From Methylocystis rosea SV97 (GTDB taxonomy: Bacteria; Pseudomonadota; Alphaproteobacteria; Rhizobiales; Beijerinckiaceae): DNA of 64,000 nucleotides. Both the position numbers and the translations under genes were made by a program. Of the stretch, positions 46,201 through 55,166 are shown piece after piece. Location: the NCBI RefSeq assembly GCF_000372845.1, contig NZ_KB889963.1:744001-808000 (forward strand), in the 5' to 3' direction. The stretch's first letter is position 1. Each line of letters starts with the position of its first letter. The notes below the pieces were generated by a model. The model had not been told where the DNA came from and did no database searches. It worked only from the letters and a program-made list of their open reading frames with translations.

Positions 46201-46278
46201 GACCCCGGCTCGCCGGCGCTGGTCCAGGACCGTGACGGGGCCACTGCGCTCTACGTCTTGATGCCGATGCGCGTTTAG
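46201..46278 (+). repeat. direct repeat, copy 2: detached dnaN 3' end
   Basis: A 78-base copy of the dnaN 3' end that would read DPGSPALVQDRDGATALY and end with a TAG stop. It has no upstream coding sequence and so is a fragment. It is probably the original or the displaced dnaN terminus. It is followed 38 bases later by the OmpA-like gene, suggesting that gene once directly followed dnaN. Confidence 0.9.
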
Positions 46279-46316
46279 GTCTTGGAGAGACGCGTTCGTC
46301 CCGTTAGGGTCGGCGC

Positions 46317-47168
46317 GTGCTTGTTGAATTCCCTCGCCTCTGGCCGTGGCTTCTCGCCTGTTTCGCCATCGGCGCCGCCGCCGGGGCATTGACCGGGCGC
46401 GCGCCTGAAAATGGCCTCGTCGCCCGCTGGCTGGTGTGGACCGCGCTCGCTTTCGGCGTCGGCCTCCTTCTCGTCCGGCTCGGCGCGCTCGACGCCGCCG
46501 CGCCCTTGGTCGAGGGCGCGCTCGCGGCCTATGCCGTCTTGATTGTTGGCGCCGCGCTCTGCGCCTTGGCGCGGCATCGGTCGATCTGGGCGCATGAGGG
46601 CTGGGCCGTAGGGCTGGTCGCCGCCTCGCTCCTCTGGGTCGGAGCGGTCGTGATCGGCCAGTCCGACGGCGAAGAGGGTCGCCGCTTTGCCGCGTCGACA
46701 AAAAGCGCGGGCGCCGACATGCCGCCCGCGACGTCGCCGCCTGCCGACGAAACACCCACCGCCGGCGCGACCATATCGCCCGTCCACGCGCAAGGGCCGA
46801 GCGCGCCAGCCGCGGCCGTATCCGGCGTCATGACGCTCGTCGACTGCCAGACGGCGCTTGAAGCCTCTTCGACGCCCGGCGCACTGGTCTTTCGCAAAGG
46901 CAGCGCGCAACTCACGCCGTCAGCAACGCGCGCGCTCGACAAGGCGGCGGCGATCATTCGCCGGTGCCCGGAAAGCGCGACGATCGCGGTCAGGGGCCAT
47001 GTTCGCGGTTCGGGCGCGAAAGCGCCCAATGACGCGCTGGCGCAGAGGCGGGCGGAGGCGGCGAGGGGCTATATCGAGGGTCAGGGCGTCGGCGGGCGCC
47101 GCCTCGTCGCATCCCCCGGCGAAGCGGATCAGGCGGAAAACCGCGCCCTCACCTTTGAGGTTCGATGA
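46317..47168 (+). CDS. membrane protein with C-terminal OmpA-like domain
   Basis: The 283-residue protein has an N-terminal membrane region with about four hydrophobic helices (e.g. WLLACFAIGAAAGALTG, AYAVLIVGAALCALA). A Pro/Ala linker follows, then a C-terminal OmpA/MotB-like peptidoglycan-binding fold (LVFRKGSAQLTPSATRALDKAAAIIRRCP, LAQRRAEAARGYI, ENRALTFEVR). The start is GTG 46317. The domain is slightly degenerate around the second strand. It may tether the inner membrane to the cell wall. Context gives no more. Confidence 0.78.
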   Translation: MLVEFPRLWPWLLACFAIGAAAGALTGRAPENGLVARWLVWTALAFGVGLLLVRLGALDAAAPLVEGALAAYAVLIVGAALCALARHRSIWAHEGWAVGLVAASLLWVGAVVIGQSDGEEGRRFAASTKSAGADMPPATSPPADETPTAGATISPVHAQGPSAPAAAVSGVMTLVDCQTALEASSTPGALVFRKGSAQLTPSATRALDKAAAIIRRCPESATIAVRGHVRGSGAKAPNDALAQRRAEAARGYIEGQGVGGRRLVASPGEADQAENRALTFEVR

Positions 47169-47292
47169 GCAGCGCTCGGCGCCGCAACTTCAGGCGCCGG
47201 CGCGGCCCGGTGGCGCCAAATTCCAATTCTACTTAAAACAGCGGCCGCTAAGACTGTCTGCCGGGAGCCTTGTCCGTCGCGAAAGGATCGCC

Positions 47293-49746
47293 TTGAACGC
47301 TTTTGACCCGCCCAAGGCCGCCCATAAGGCCGTCGTCGCCGCGCTGCGCGACGACGTGCAGCGGCGTCTCACTTACACGGTCGGCAAGGACAATGCCGAC
47401 GCAAGTCCGCGCGACTGGTTCGTCGCGACCGCGCTTGCGACCCGCGACCGGCTCGTTCCTTCTTGGCTCGCGTCGACGAAGCGCAATTATCAGGAAGACC
47501 GGCGTCGCGTTTATTATCTCTCTCTCGAATTTCTCATCGGCCGTCTGCTCATCGACACGCTGACCAATCTCGGCCTGACCCAGGCGATGCGCGACGCGCT
47601 CGCCGAACTTGGCGTCGATCTCGATATGCTGCGCGTGCTGGAGCCTGATGCGGCGCTCGGCAATGGCGGGCTCGGGCGCCTCGCCGCCTGTTTCATGGAC
47701 AGCATGGCGACTCTCGAAATCGCCGCCATGGGATACGGCATTCGTTACGACCACGGCCTGTTTCGCCAGACGCTCAAGGACGGCTGGCAGCATGAATATC
47801 CCGAAGACTGGCTCTCCTTCGGCAATTCCTGGCAATTCCCGCGGCCGGAAATCACCTATGACGTCGGCTTCTTCGGCCATGTCGAAAGTTCGCGCCTCGC
47901 CGACGGCATGCTCGCGCATGTCTGGCGCCCCGGCGAAACCATCGTCGCCGTCGCCTATGACACGCCTGTCGTCGGGTGGCGCGGCAAACACGTCAACACG
48001 CTGCGCCTGTGGTCGGCGAGAGCGCCTGACGCGCTGCGCCTCGACGCCTTCAATCAGGGCGATCACGTCGGCGCGCAATCGGAGCAGGCGCGCGCCGAAG
48101 CGATCTCCAAAGTTCTTTATCCAAGCGATTCGACGCCCGCGGGACAGGAGCTGCGGCTGCGGCAGGAATATTTCTTCGCCTCGGCCTCTCTGCAGGATCT
48201 GATCCGCCGTCACCTGAGGCAGACCGGCGACATCCACAAGCTCGCCGACAAGGTGGCGATCCAGCTCAACGACACGCATCCGGCGATCGGGGTCGCCGAG
48301 CTAATGCGGCTTCTCGTCGACGTCCACGGCGTTGAATGGAAGGAGGCCTGGCGCATCACCCAGGCGACTTTCTCTTACACCAATCACACGCTCTTGCCGG
48401 AAGCGCTCGAAACCTGGCCGGTGCAGCTGATGGAGCGGCTGCTGCCGCGCCACATGCAGATCATCTATCTCATCAACGCCATGCATCTCGACTGCCTGCG
48501 CGCCAAGGGCGAGAGCGACCCGGCGACGCTCTCCTCCGTGTCGCTCATCGACGAACGTAACGGACGGCATGTGCGCATGGGCCATCTGGCGTTTCTGGGT
48601 TCGCACAAGGTGAATGGCGTCTCGGCGTTGCATAGCGCGCTGGTCAAGGAGACGGTGTTCAAGGATTTCCATCGGCTCTACCCCGATCGCATCGTCAACA
48701 AGACCAATGGCGTCACCTTCCGCCGCTGGCTGCTCGAGGCCAATCCGCCGCTGTCGCGATTGCTCGCCGACACGATTGGCGCGGGCGTTTTCGATGAGCC
48801 GGAGCGACTGATCGAGCTTGAGAAATTCGCCGAAGACGTCGAGTTCCAGAACCGATTTGCGGCTGCCAAGCGCGAAAACAAGGCGCGCCTGGCGACGACG
48901 ATCTTCGAGCGCGTCGGCGTCAGAGTCGATCCTGCCGCACTCTTCGACGCGCAGATCAAGCGCATTCACGAATATAAGCGCCAGCTTTTGAACGTGCTTG
49001 AAGCCGTCGCGCTCTATCAGGACATCGTCGCGCAGCCCGCCCGCGAATTTGCGCCGCGGGTGAAGATCTTCGCCGGCAAGGCCGCCGCGAGTTATCATCA
49101 GGCGAAGCTCATCATCAAGCTCGCGAACGATGTGGCGAAGGTCGTGAACGCCGATCCGGCGACGCGCGAGCTTTTGAAGATCGTGTTCCTGCCGAACTAC
49201 AATGTGAGCCTCGCCGAGACGATCATTCCGGCGGCCGATCTTTCCGAGCAGATTTCGACCGCCGGCATGGAGGCGTCGGGCACCGGCAATATGAAATTCG
49301 CGCTCAACGGCGCGCTCACCATCGGCACGCTGGACGGTGCCAATGTCGAAATCAGAGAGCGCGTCGGCGACGACAACATCTTCATCTTCGGCCTTACGGC
49401 GCAGGAGGTGGAGCAAAGCCGCGCGAAGGGCATCGACGCGCGCGAGACGATCGCCGCGAGTCCCCGTCTCGCCGAGGCGCTGCGGGCCATCGCCGCCGGC
49501 GTCTTTTCGCCCGACGATCCGCACCGCTACGCGCAGCTTGTCGATACGCTGACCTATTACGATCACTTTCTGGTCGCGAAGGACTTCGACGCCTATTGGG
49601 AGGCGCAGCGCCGCGTCGACGCCCGCTGGCGGGACCAGAAGGCGTGGCGGCGGTCGAGCATTTTGAATACGGCGCGGGTTGCATGGTTTTCCTCCGACCG
49701 CACGATCCGCGAATATGCGCAAGAGATCTGGAATGTCGCGATGTGA
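47293..49746 (+). CDS. glgP: glycogen/starch phosphorylase
   Basis: The 817-residue GT35 phosphorylase releases glucose 1-phosphate from alpha-1,4-glucan ends. Motifs: VYYLSLEFLIGR, ALGNGGLGRLAACF, GYGIRYDHGLF, and the pyridoxal phosphate lysine in EASGTGNMKFALNGALTIGTLDGAN. The start is TTG 47293 (NAFDPPKAAHK) with GAAAGGA about 5 bases upstream; this gives the usual length, whereas the longer reading runs through the OmpA-like gene in another frame. First gene of the glycogen cluster. Confidence 0.95.
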   Translation: MNAFDPPKAAHKAVVAALRDDVQRRLTYTVGKDNADASPRDWFVATALATRDRLVPSWLASTKRNYQEDRRRVYYLSLEFLIGRLLIDTLTNLGLTQAMRDALAELGVDLDMLRVLEPDAALGNGGLGRLAACFMDSMATLEIAAMGYGIRYDHGLFRQTLKDGWQHEYPEDWLSFGNSWQFPRPEITYDVGFFGHVESSRLADGMLAHVWRPGETIVAVAYDTPVVGWRGKHVNTLRLWSARAPDALRLDAFNQGDHVGAQSEQARAEAISKVLYPSDSTPAGQELRLRQEYFFASASLQDLIRRHLRQTGDIHKLADKVAIQLNDTHPAIGVAELMRLLVDVHGVEWKEAWRITQATFSYTNHTLLPEALETWPVQLMERLLPRHMQIIYLINAMHLDCLRAKGESDPATLSSVSLIDERNGRHVRMGHLAFLGSHKVNGVSALHSALVKETVFKDFHRLYPDRIVNKTNGVTFRRWLLEANPPLSRLLADTIGAGVFDEPERLIELEKFAEDVEFQNRFAAAKRENKARLATTIFERVGVRVDPAALFDAQIKRIHEYKRQLLNVLEAVALYQDIVAQPAREFAPRVKIFAGKAAASYHQAKLIIKLANDVAKVVNADPATRELLKIVFLPNYNVSLAETIIPAADLSEQISTAGMEASGTGNMKFALNGALTIGTLDGANVEIRERVGDDNIFIFGLTAQEVEQSRAKGIDARETIAASPRLAEALRAIAAGVFSPDDPHRYAQLVDTLTYYDHFLVAKDFDAYWEAQRRVDARWRDQKAWRRSSILNTARVAWFSSDRTIREYAQEIWNVAM

Positions 49747-49757
49747 GTAAGACTGGG

Positions 49758-49835
49758 TCATTGCGAGCGAAGCGAAGCAATCCAGCGTCGTTCGATCATA
49801 TCTAGTTTGCTTCGTCGCTTCGCTCCTCGCAATGA
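49758..49835. repeat. palindromic intergenic repeat between glgP and glgB
   Basis: TCATTGCGAGCGAAGCGAAG, then CAA, is mirrored by the complement of TTGCTTCGTCGCTTCGCTCC and CGCAATGA, with a 6-base insertion in the right arm, about 26 bases apart. The TCATTGCGAGCGAAGCGAAG core is a very widespread bacterial intergenic repeat motif. It occupies most of the 113-base gap between glgP and glgB and would form a long hairpin in the operon mRNA. Confidence 0.85.
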
Positions 49836-49859
49836 CGATGCGGCTTCAAGGACGATAGA

Positions 49860-52067
49860 GTGACAAAAGCCGACTGGCGCGCTTCCGCAAACGACATCGA
49901 CGCCATCATCGGCGCGCGCCATGGCGACCCCTTCGCGGCGCTCGGCCTGCATGAAACGCCCGCGGGCTATGTCATACGCGCGTTCGTTCCAGGCGCGACG
50001 AGAGTGGAGGCGGTTGCGCCGGACGGCGCCACGATCGCGCCGCTAGGTCGCGTTCACGCCGAAGGCTTCTTCGAAGGGCTGACGCCGCTGAAGGCGCGCG
50101 CGCCATATCGCCTGCGCGCTTCGAACGACTCCGCGCAATGGGAATTCGCCGACCCTTACGCATTTTCCCCCGTGCTCGGTCCCACAGACGATCATCTGCT
50201 CGTCGAAGGCGCGCATCAGAAGCTCTATGACAAGCTCGGCGCGCATGTGCTGACGCATGAGAGCGTCGAAGGAACGCATTTCGCCGTCTGGGCGCCGAAC
50301 GCCAGACGCGTCTCCGTCGTCGGCGACTTCAACCAGTGGGACGGGCGCCGCGAGCAGATGCGCAAGCGGATCGACAGCGGCGTCTGGGAGATCTTCATTC
50401 CCGGTGTCGGCGCCGGCGCCAATTACAAATATGAAATCATCGGGCGGCACGGCGAGCTCTTGCCGCTCAAAGCCGACCCGCTCGGCTTCGAAGCGGAGCT
50501 GCGCCCCTCGACGGCGTCCGCCGTCGCCTCGAAGGCGCCCTATCACTGGGGCGATGAGAGTCACATGCGCGCGCGCGCCGAAGTTGATCCGCGACGTTCG
50601 CCCATCTCGGTCTATGAAGTGCATCTACCGTCGTGGCGGCGCGGCGAGGATGGGCGCTTTCTGACCTATGACGAACTCGCCGATCAGCTCGTGCCCTATG
50701 TCGCCGATCTCGGCTTCACCCATATCGAGCTGATGCCGATCAACGAGCATCCGCTCGACGCCTCCTGGGGCTATCAGCCGATCGGGCTTTTTGCGCCGAC
50801 GCGGCGGCACGGCGACTCATATGGCTTTCGCCGCTTCGTCGACCGCGCGCATCAGGCGGGATTAGGCGTCATTCTCGACTGGGTTCCGGCGCATTTTCCG
50901 ACCGATGAACATGGCCTCGCGCAATTCGACGGCGGGCCGCTCTATGAGCATTCCGATCCCAAGCGCGGTTTTCATCCCGACTGGAACACCGCGATCTATG
51001 ATTATGGGCGGCGCGAAGTGGCGAATTTCCTCATCGCCAGCGCGCTATATTGGCTCGACCGCTTCCACGTCGACGGGCTGCGCGTCGACGCCGTCGCCTC
51101 CATGCTCTATCTCGACTATTCGCGAAAGCCGGGCGAATGGTCGCCCAATCCCGACGGCTCCAACGACAATCGCGACGCCGTCGCCTTTCTTCAAAGGTTC
51201 AATGAACGCGTCTACGCGCTTTATCCCGGCGTCGTGACGATCGCCGAAGAATCCACCGCCTGGGGCGGCGTGACGCGGCCGACATATGCGGGCGGACTCG
51301 GCTTCGGCTTCAAATGGAACATGGGGTGGATGAACGATACGCTGCGCTATCTTTCGTCCGAACCAGTCCATCGCAAATGGCGCCATAGCGAGCTGACCTT
51401 CGGCCTGCTCTACGCCTTCACCGAAAACTTCGTGTTGCCCATCTCTCATGACGAGGTCGTGCACGGCAAGGGCTCGGTCATCGGTAAAATTCCCGGCGAC
51501 GAATGGCGCCGTTTCGCGACCGCGCGCGCCTATTTCGGATTTATGTGGGGCCATCCCGGCAAGAAGCTCCTGTTCATGGGTCAGGAGTTTGGTCAGACAG
51601 GCGAGTGGAATTTCGCGAGCAGCCTCGACTGGTGGCTGCTCGATTTTCCTCCGCATCGCGGACTTCAGGCGTTCATCCGCGATCTCAACCGCCTCTATCG
51701 CGATCACGAGGCGCTCTATGCGCGCGACTGCGAGGCCGAAGGCTTCCAGTGGATCGTCGCGGACGACGCGGAGAGTTCGGTATTCGCCTTCGCGCGTTTT
51801 GGCGCGGATCGTTCCCGCGCGATCGTCGTCGTATCGAATTTCACGCCGGTGACGCGAAGCGCCTATAGGCTCGGCTTGCCGCGGGCGGGACGCTGGCGCG
51901 AACTCGTCAATTCCGACGCGGCGATCTATGGCGGCTCGGGACTTGGCAATCTCGGCGCCATTCACGCGCGCGCCGAGGTGTTCCGCGACTTTCCCGCGAG
52001 CGCCGATATTCTTCTGCCGCCGCTTTCGACTCTCTTCTTCGCATTCGAAAGCGATGAATTAGAATGA
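49860..52067 (+). CDS. glgB: 1,4-alpha-glucan branching enzyme
   Basis: The 735-residue GH13 enzyme makes alpha-1,6 branches. It has an N-terminal N1 domain (residues 1-110) and a CBM48 domain (HFAVWAPNARRVSVVGDFNQWDGR). The catalytic barrel has DGLRVDAVASMLYLDYSR (Asp nucleophile), VVTIAEESTAWGGVTRP (Glu acid) and LPISHDEVVHGKGS. A C-terminal beta domain ends it. The start is GTG 49860 after an AAGGA site. Confidence 0.96.
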   Translation: MTKADWRASANDIDAIIGARHGDPFAALGLHETPAGYVIRAFVPGATRVEAVAPDGATIAPLGRVHAEGFFEGLTPLKARAPYRLRASNDSAQWEFADPYAFSPVLGPTDDHLLVEGAHQKLYDKLGAHVLTHESVEGTHFAVWAPNARRVSVVGDFNQWDGRREQMRKRIDSGVWEIFIPGVGAGANYKYEIIGRHGELLPLKADPLGFEAELRPSTASAVASKAPYHWGDESHMRARAEVDPRRSPISVYEVHLPSWRRGEDGRFLTYDELADQLVPYVADLGFTHIELMPINEHPLDASWGYQPIGLFAPTRRHGDSYGFRRFVDRAHQAGLGVILDWVPAHFPTDEHGLAQFDGGPLYEHSDPKRGFHPDWNTAIYDYGRREVANFLIASALYWLDRFHVDGLRVDAVASMLYLDYSRKPGEWSPNPDGSNDNRDAVAFLQRFNERVYALYPGVVTIAEESTAWGGVTRPTYAGGLGFGFKWNMGWMNDTLRYLSSEPVHRKWRHSELTFGLLYAFTENFVLPISHDEVVHGKGSVIGKIPGDEWRRFATARAYFGFMWGHPGKKLLFMGQEFGQTGEWNFASSLDWWLLDFPPHRGLQAFIRDLNRLYRDHEALYARDCEAEGFQWIVADDAESSVFAFARFGADRSRAIVVVSNFTPVTRSAYRLGLPRAGRWRELVNSDAAIYGGSGLGNLGAIHARAEVFRDFPASADILLPPLSTLFFAFESDELE

Positions 52068-52125
52068 AGATCGAATCGAGCAGGGCGATGAAGATGTCCG
52101 CTTCAAGAGATCGGGACAAAGATTT

Positions 52126-52247
52126 CCTCATCCTGAAGAGGCCCGAAAGGGCCGTCTCGAAGGACGAGGAAACCCTTAAGAGCGACATTCCTCGCCCTCG
52201 CGCTTCGAGACGCCTGTTGCGCAGGCTCCTCAGCATGAGGGCGAAGG
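52126..52247. repeat. paired palindromic repeats between glgB and glgC
   Basis: Two related hairpin units in opposite orientation. Unit 1 (52126-52169) starts CCTCATCCTGAAGAGGCCCG and ends TCTCGAAGGACGAGG. Unit 2 (52190-52247) has CGCTTCGAGACGCCTG, GCAGGCTCCTCAGCATGAGG and the tail GCGAAGG. The paired layout resembles BIME/REP doublets. They fill most of the 228-base gap before glgC, in which I see no gene. Confidence 0.8.
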
Positions 52248-52295
52248 CGCCCCATTTGGGGGATTCCCGCGTCATCGATCTGATGGGAACTGGCG

Positions 52296-53558
52296 ATGTC
52301 CGCCTTTGAAAATCCGCCCCTCGCGCGCCACGCCATGGCCTATGTCCTTGCCGGCGGCCGCGGCGCGCGGCTGATGGAATTGACCGACAGGCGCGCCAAG
52401 CCCGCGGTTTATTTCGGCGGCAAGTCGCGCATCATCGACTTCGCGCTCTCCAATGCGCTCAACTCCGGCATCAGGCGCATCTGCGTCGCGACGCAGTACA
52501 AGGCGCATAGCCTCATCCGCCATTTGCAGCGCGGCTGGAGCTTTTTTCGTACCGAGCGTAACGAGAGCTTCGACATTCTGCCGGCGAGCCAGCGCGTGTC
52601 CGAAGACCATTGGTATCTCGGCACGGCGGACGCGGTCTATCAGAACCTCGACATCGTCGAGAGCTATGATCCAAAATATATCGTGCTGCTCGCGGGCGAT
52701 CACGTCTACAAGATGGACTACGAGCCCATGCTGCAGCAGCATGTGGATTCCGGCGCCGATGTGACGATCGGCTGTTTCGAGGTGCTGCGCGCCGAGGCGT
52801 CCGGTTTCGGCGTCATGCATGTCGACGAAAACGACCGCATCATCTCCTTCATCGAAAAGCCGCGCGATCCGCCGGCGATGCCGGGACATCCGGACCGTGC
52901 GCTCGTCAGCATGGGCATCTATGTTTTCGAGGCGAAGTTTCTCTACGAGCAATTGCGCCGCGACGCCGCTGAGACGCTCTCGACGCATGATTTCGGCAAG
53001 GATTTGATCCCCTACATCGTCTCGCACGGCAAGGCGGTCGCGCATCATTTCGAGCGCTCCTGCGTGCGCGCGGCGAGCGAGCCCAACGCCTATTGGCGCG
53101 ACGTCGGCACGGTCGACGCCTATTGGGCGGCCAATATCGATCTCACCGACTTCACGCCGCAGCTCGATCTTTACGATCGCAACTGGCCAATCTGGACATA
53201 TGCCGAAATCACCCCTCCGGCGAAATTCGTGCACGACCAGGTCGGACGGCGCGGACAGGCGCTGTCCTCGCTCGTCTCGGGCGGCTGCATCGTTTCCGGC
53301 TCAACGCTGCGCCGAACGCTGCTCTTTACCGGCGTGCGCGTGAATTCCTACGCGACCGTCGAGAACGCCGTCGTCCTACCCTATGTCGACGTCGGCCGCT
53401 CGGCGCGGCTCACCAATGTCGTCGTCGACCGCGGCGTGCAAATCCCACAGGGCCTCGTCGTCGGGGAGGACCCGGCGTTCGACGCCGCGCGCTTCCGTCG
53501 CACCGAGGGCGGGGTCTGTCTCATTACCCAGCCGATGATCGACAGGCTCGGCGCATGA
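52296..53558 (+). CDS. glgC: glucose-1-phosphate adenylyltransferase
   Basis: The 420-residue enzyme makes ADP-glucose, the committed step of glycogen synthesis. It has the N-terminal nucleotidyltransferase [47 protein letters not shown] and [13 protein letters not shown], and the C-terminal left-handed beta-helix ([17 protein letters not shown]). The allosteric-site region near the N-terminus (RRAKP) is intact. Its stop overlaps the glgA start by 4 bases. Confidence 0.96.
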   Translation: MSAFENPPLARHAMAYVLAGGRGARLMELTDRRAKPAVYFGGKSRIIDFALSNALNSGIRRICVATQYKAHSLIRHLQRGWSFFRTERNESFDILPASQRVSEDHWYLGTADAVYQNLDIVESYDPKYIVLLAGDHVYKMDYEPMLQQHVDSGADVTIGCFEVLRAEASGFGVMHVDENDRIISFIEKPRDPPAMPGHPDRALVSMGIYVFEAKFLYEQLRRDAAETLSTHDFGKDLIPYIVSHGKAVAHHFERSCVRAASEPNAYWRDVGTVDAYWAANIDLTDFTPQLDLYDRNWPIWTYAEITPPAKFVHDQVGRRGQALSSLVSGGCIVSGSTLRRTLLFTGVRVNSYATVENAVVLPYVDVGRSARLTNVVVDRGVQIPQGLVVGEDPAFDAARFRRTEGGVCLITQPMIDRLGA

Positions 53559-55012
53559 GTTCGCTGCGCGCGCTCGCCATCGCTTCGGAGATGGCGCCTT
53601 TGGTCAAGACCGGCGGACTCGCCGATGTCGTCGGTGCGCTGCCGCATGCGCTCGCCGCCGAAAACATCGAGCTGCGCACGCTCATTCCGGGTTATCCGGA
53701 CGTTCTAAACGCGTTGCGCGCCGGGGAAACGGTTTTTGAGTTTGACGACCTTTTCGGTGGCCCGGCCTGGATTCACGCCGCGCGCCATAACGGAGCCGCG
53801 ATCTATACGCTCGTCGCGCCGCATCTTTATGCGCGTGAAGGCGGACTCTATACGGGACCGGATGGCGCCGATTATCCCGACAACGCCTTCCGCTTCGCGG
53901 CGCTCGCCTGGGCCGGCGCGCAGATCGGGCTCGGCGCGCTAGATGGATTTACGCCCGAAGTCGTGCATGCGCATGACTGGCAGGCGGCGCTCGCGCCGGC
54001 CTATATGCATTATGCGGACAGGCCGCGCCCGGCGACGATTGTCAGCATCCACAACATCGCCTTCCAGGGACAATTCCCCAAAGAACTGCTGCAGCCGTTG
54101 CGACTGCCGACGCGCGCGTTCGATATCGACGGCGTCGAATATTACGGCGCGATCGGCTTCTTGAAGGCTGGTTTGCAACTCGCCGACCGCATCACGACGG
54201 TGTCGCCAAGCTATGCGCGCGAGATCGAGACGCCGGAATTCGGCATGGGCCTCGAGGGCCTGTTGCGCGCGCGCGCGGATCGCGTGAGCGGCATATTGAA
54301 CGGCGTCGATGAAGAGACGTGGGATCCGGCGACCGATGCGCATCTTGGAACGCGCTACGATCATTGGAGCCTGCCGTCGCGCGCCAGGAACAAGGCGGCT
54401 TTGCAGAAACGTCTGCGACTGCGCGTCGATCCCGACGCCTTTCTCATCGGCGTCGTCAGCCGGCTGTCCTGGCAGAAGGGGCTCGATCTGCTGCTCGACG
54501 TTTTGCCGCAGCTGATGCGCGGCCGCGCGCAACTCGCGCTGCTCGGCGCTGGAGATAAGACGCTTGAAGAAGGATTTGCGGCCGCGGAGGCGGCGCATCC
54601 CGGCCGTGTCGGCGTCCATATCGGCTATAGCGAAGAACTCGCGCATATGATCCAAGCGGGCGCCGACGCCTTCCTCGTTCCGTCGCGCTTCGAGCCATGC
54701 GGACTGACGCAACTTTGTGCGCTGCGTTATGGGGCCGTGCCGATCGTTTCGCGCGTCGGCGGGCTGAAAGATACGATCATCGACGCCAACGAGATGGCGC
54801 TGCAGGCCGACGTCGCCACCGGCCTGCAATTTTCGCCGACGACCGCCGAGGCGCTCGCCCTCGCGCTGCGCGAAGCCGAACGCCTTTTCGAGGACGCCGA
54901 GACGTGGCGCAAGATTCAAGTCAATGGCATGAGAACGGATGTCTCCTGGCGCAATCCGGCGCGCCGTTACGCGAAGCTCTTTCGGGACGCGGCCGCCGCG
55001 AACGTCGGGTGA
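53555..55012 (+). CDS. glgA: glycogen synthase (ADP-glucose)
   Basis: The 485-residue GT5 enzyme extends glycogen from ADP-glucose. It has the N-terminal [16 protein letters not shown] (KxGGL), [25 protein letters not shown], and the C-terminal [21 protein letters not shown]. The ATG overlaps the glgC stop (ATGA), showing translational coupling. Length is normal for the family. Confidence 0.96.
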   Translation: MSSLRALAIASEMAPLVKTGGLADVVGALPHALAAENIELRTLIPGYPDVLNALRAGETVFEFDDLFGGPAWIHAARHNGAAIYTLVAPHLYAREGGLYTGPDGADYPDNAFRFAALAWAGAQIGLGALDGFTPEVVHAHDWQAALAPAYMHYADRPRPATIVSIHNIAFQGQFPKELLQPLRLPTRAFDIDGVEYYGAIGFLKAGLQLADRITTVSPSYAREIETPEFGMGLEGLLRARADRVSGILNGVDEETWDPATDAHLGTRYDHWSLPSRARNKAALQKRLRLRVDPDAFLIGVVSRLSWQKGLDLLLDVLPQLMRGRAQLALLGAGDKTLEEGFAAAEAAHPGRVGVHIGYSEELAHMIQAGADAFLVPSRFEPCGLTQLCALRYGAVPIVSRVGGLKDTIIDANEMALQADVATGLQFSPTTAEALALALREAERLFEDAETWRKIQVNGMRTDVSWRNPARRYAKLFRDAAAANVG

Positions 55013-55029
55013 CTGTTTCGGCAACAAAG

Positions 55030-55165
55030 CCCCCTCCCTGTCCCTCCCCCGCTTTGGCGGGAGAGGGGACCCCAACGATCGGCGTAGCGCGCGGTGTGCA
55101 ACATGCGCCGCGTCTTCCTCCCTCTCCCGCAAGCGAAGCGCAGCGGGGGAGGGTTGGGGAGGGGG
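55030..55165. repeat. large palindromic repeat between glgA and glgX/malQ
   Basis: CCCCCTCCCTGTCCCTCCCC followed by CGCT pairs with AGCGGGGGAGGG and TTGGGGAGGGGG (22 of 24 positions). An inner GCGGGAGAGG/CCTCTCCCGC pair makes a nested cruciform of about 136 bases. It spans nearly the whole 154-base gap. Its right arm ends one base before the ATG of the next gene, so GGGGAGGGGG serves as the ribosome binding site. This repeat type (C-rich arms with TCCCGC/GCGGGA) is common between genes in proteobacteria. Confidence 0.85.
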
Positions 55166-55166
55166 T

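Noticed and set aside
46858-47292. longer glgP start reading back into the OmpA-like gene
   Set aside because: Arg/Ala-rich out-of-frame shadow; the TTG at 47293 has a ribosome site and yields the normal family length.
48301-49761. 486-codon minus-strand open frame antisense to glgP
   Set aside because: Same reasoning: shadow composition and a clear GlgP on the other strand.
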